Source: Patescibacteria group bacterium (lineage in GTDB: Bacteria > Patescibacteriota > Saccharimonadia > Saccharimonadales > Saccharimonadaceae). From it: a stretch of 14,770 bases of DNA. The stretch is taken from assembly GCA_030917245.1 (NCBI GenBank), contig JAUPVA010000082.1, forward strand, positions 1-14,770, written 5' to 3'. Made by a program: the position numbers and the translations under genes. The notes under the pieces are model-generated. The model was not told the DNA's origin and did not search any database. It saw only the letters and a list, made by a program, of their open reading frames with translations. Shown here piece by piece: positions 13,681 to 14,770 of this stretch (positions within the stretch are counted from its first letter, which is position 1; each line of letters begins with the position of its first letter).

Positions 13681-14595
13681 GTGAATAAAATTAATATCTC
13701 AAACCGAAGCATCCTCATTTTAGGCGCCCTGAGCTTGCTGATTGGCAGCCTGTTTGCCTTGCCGGTGAGTGCTGTTGACGCAAATGTTTCAGCCGAATCT
13801 ATTTTGCTCTCACCGACCAATAAGCGCTACGAACTACAATCGGGCCAAACGAAGCGCGATAGCTTCAAAGTCGTTAATAATGGGGGCACAGCATACACCT
13901 TCTTTGTGTACGCCCGCCCGTACTCTGTTGATAACGAAAACTATGACGTTAATTTTGATAGCGACGTAGCCAATGCTGACGCTTACAAATGGGTGCAATT
14001 TGACACTACCTCATTTCAGCTTAAACCTGGAGATTCTGTCGATGTTAGTTACACCCTTCGCGTACCCGAGAACGCTACGCCAGGTGGTCACTATGGAGTA
14101 TTATTTGCCGAAACACAGCCAGCCGAACAAAATGGCGGTACAGTAATCGCTCAAAAAAAGCGCGTCGGTGCGATTTTATATACGACCGTTGACGGTACTG
14201 TAACGAGAGCCGGTAAATATTTAGGACAAGACGTTCCATTCTTCCAGTTTTCTGCTCCCTTGAAGGTTCGTCAGCGAATAAGTAACAGCGGTAATACCGA
14301 TTTTACTGTTCGCTCAAGTGTGTCTGTGTCAGATATTTTTGGTGGATTAAAGTATAAAAATGAAAAAGAAGCGACTATTCTTCCTGCAAAGACACGCTCG
14401 ATCAATAATGATTGGCCAATGCCAGCATGGATAGGTGTCTATAAGGTTGAGCAGACTGCTCAATTTCTTGATGAGAAACGAACGTCAACCAACTACGTTT
14501 TACTTATTCCGGTGTGGGTATATATAACGACAGTCTTGCTTATAGGAGGCAGGGTGCTGTATGCCGTTGTACAACGTAAGTCATCTAAAAAGTAG
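13681..14595 (+). CDS. DUF916-like membrane-anchored extracellular protein
   Basis: Exported protein of 304 residues, counted from GTG 13681. Signal peptide about 9-31 (ILILGALSLLIGSLFALPVSA), a long extracellular part, then a membrane helix (about 272-297) and a basic tail QRKSSKK inside. The first domain (about 36-175) has the pattern of DUF916/peptidoglycan-binding WxL partners and of fimbrial-chaperone-like Ig folds: YELQSGQTKRDSFKVVNNGG, a WVQFDTTSFQLKPGDSV strand, and YTLRVPENATPGGHYGVLFA. A second Ig-like domain (about 185-265) contains KVRQRISNSGNTDF and ends before the anchor. The alternative ATG 13627 lies in the terminator hairpin and would add an improbable Tyr- and Trp-rich N-terminus. 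The protein may hold or display the neighbouring exported proteins at the surface; this is inference from WxL clusters. Confidence 0.85.
   Translation: MNKINISNRSILILGALSLLIGSLFALPVSAVDANVSAESILLSPTNKRYELQSGQTKRDSFKVVNNGGTAYTFFVYARPYSVDNENYDVNFDSDVANADAYKWVQFDTTSFQLKPGDSVDVSYTLRVPENATPGGHYGVLFAETQPAEQNGGTVIAQKKRVGAILYTTVDGTVTRAGKYLGQDVPFFQFSAPLKVRQRISNSGNTDFTVRSSVSVSDIFGGLKYKNEKEATILPAKTRSINNDWPMPAWIGVYKVEQTAQFLDEKRTSTNYVLLIPVWVYITTVLLIGGRVLYAVVQRKSSKK
14544..14549 (+). promoter_or_regulatory. Shine-Dalgarno site of the gene at 14561
   Basis: A full AGGAGG, 11 bases before ATG 14561, inside the end of the DUF916-like gene. It supports the overlapping start. Confidence 0.75.
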
Positions 14596-14770
14596 CTGGC
14601 ACTTGTTGCTTATTGCCATCAGTGCGATGGCACTACTATTCTGCGTCCTGTTGTCACGTCCGTTGTATGCCGTCGATACCCCCATAGGTGCCGTGGTATG
14701 TGGAGCGGATGCTCCAGGCGCGTCAGTAGAAATCTCTGAGCCACTTAATGACAGTGTCGTCAATCAGTCA
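14561..14770 (+). CDS. Exported protein, 3' partial (third gene of the surface cluster)
   Basis: An open frame of 70 codons runs off the window. It overlaps the last 35 bases of the DUF916-like gene in another frame, so the two are translationally linked. The start is chosen by the AGGAGG site. Residues 1-13 are mildly basic, 14-31 are a hydrophobic helix (WHLLLIAISAMALLFCVLLS), and PLYAVD gives a likely signal peptidase site after Ala37. The visible mature part, TPIGAVVCGADAPGASVEIS then EPLNDSVVNQ, reads like the beginning of an Ig-like or fibronectin-like repeat. Function cannot be stated from this fragment, but it fits a third exported member of the cluster. Confidence 0.75.
   Translation, partial: MPLYNVSHLKSSWHLLLIAISAMALLFCVLLSRPLYAVDTPIGAVVCGADAPGASVEISEPLNDSVVNQS

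Overview
The window looks like chromosomal DNA of a Patescibacteria (CPR) bacterium, most likely a Saccharibacterium (TM7). The basis is the style of the DNA polymerase I and housekeeping sigma factors, tight gene packing, type IV pilins among core replication genes, and a membrane-anchored protein of a kind I associate with that lineage. This placement is recognition from memory, not a search. GC looks moderate (mid-40s percent by eye). I see no tRNA, rRNA, CRISPR, insertion sequence, attachment site or replication origin. No stretch over 300 bases lacks a gene; the longest gaps are 138 to 155 bases and hold promoters and a possible micro-ORF.

Layout. 2-1375: DNA primase (dnaG), cut by the window edge and interrupted by an in-frame amber codon. 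1375-2445: primary sigma factor rpoD, translationally coupled to dnaG and closed by a strong bidirectional hairpin terminator. 2513-3325 (minus): proline-rich two-helix membrane protein. 3464-4581: two tandem, overlapping, paralogous type IV pilins. 4592-5164 (minus): small P-loop nucleotide kinase. 5229-6491: second sigma-70 factor with an unusual C-terminal extension carrying a further helix-turn-helix. 6517-9045: DNA polymerase I. 9201-11426: three unnamed genes, the first with a PD-(D/E)XK-like nuclease signature and the third a single-pass membrane protein. 11451-12892: HAD-family hydrolase and mutM, apparently one operon. 12977-14770: secretion cluster of a Ser/Thr-rich exported protein, a DUF916-like membrane-anchored protein, and the start of a third exported protein running off the window.

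How the genes fit together. One half serves information processing: primase, two sigma factors, Pol I, MutM and a putative nuclease. The other half builds the cell surface: pilins, the membrane protein facing them, and the exported cluster, whose order of a secreted strand-rich protein beside a DUF916-like protein recalls the WxL/Csc clusters of Firmicutes.

The most notable cross-cutting signal is in the gene starts. In at least five genes a TATAAT-like -10 box ends only 6 or 7 bases before the start codon, which predicts leaderless mRNAs. Other genes have ordinary Shine-Dalgarno sites. This changes the preferred start of several genes: what could be read as a TTG start at 5193 is better read as a -35 box, and an ATG at 13627 lies in a terminator loop.
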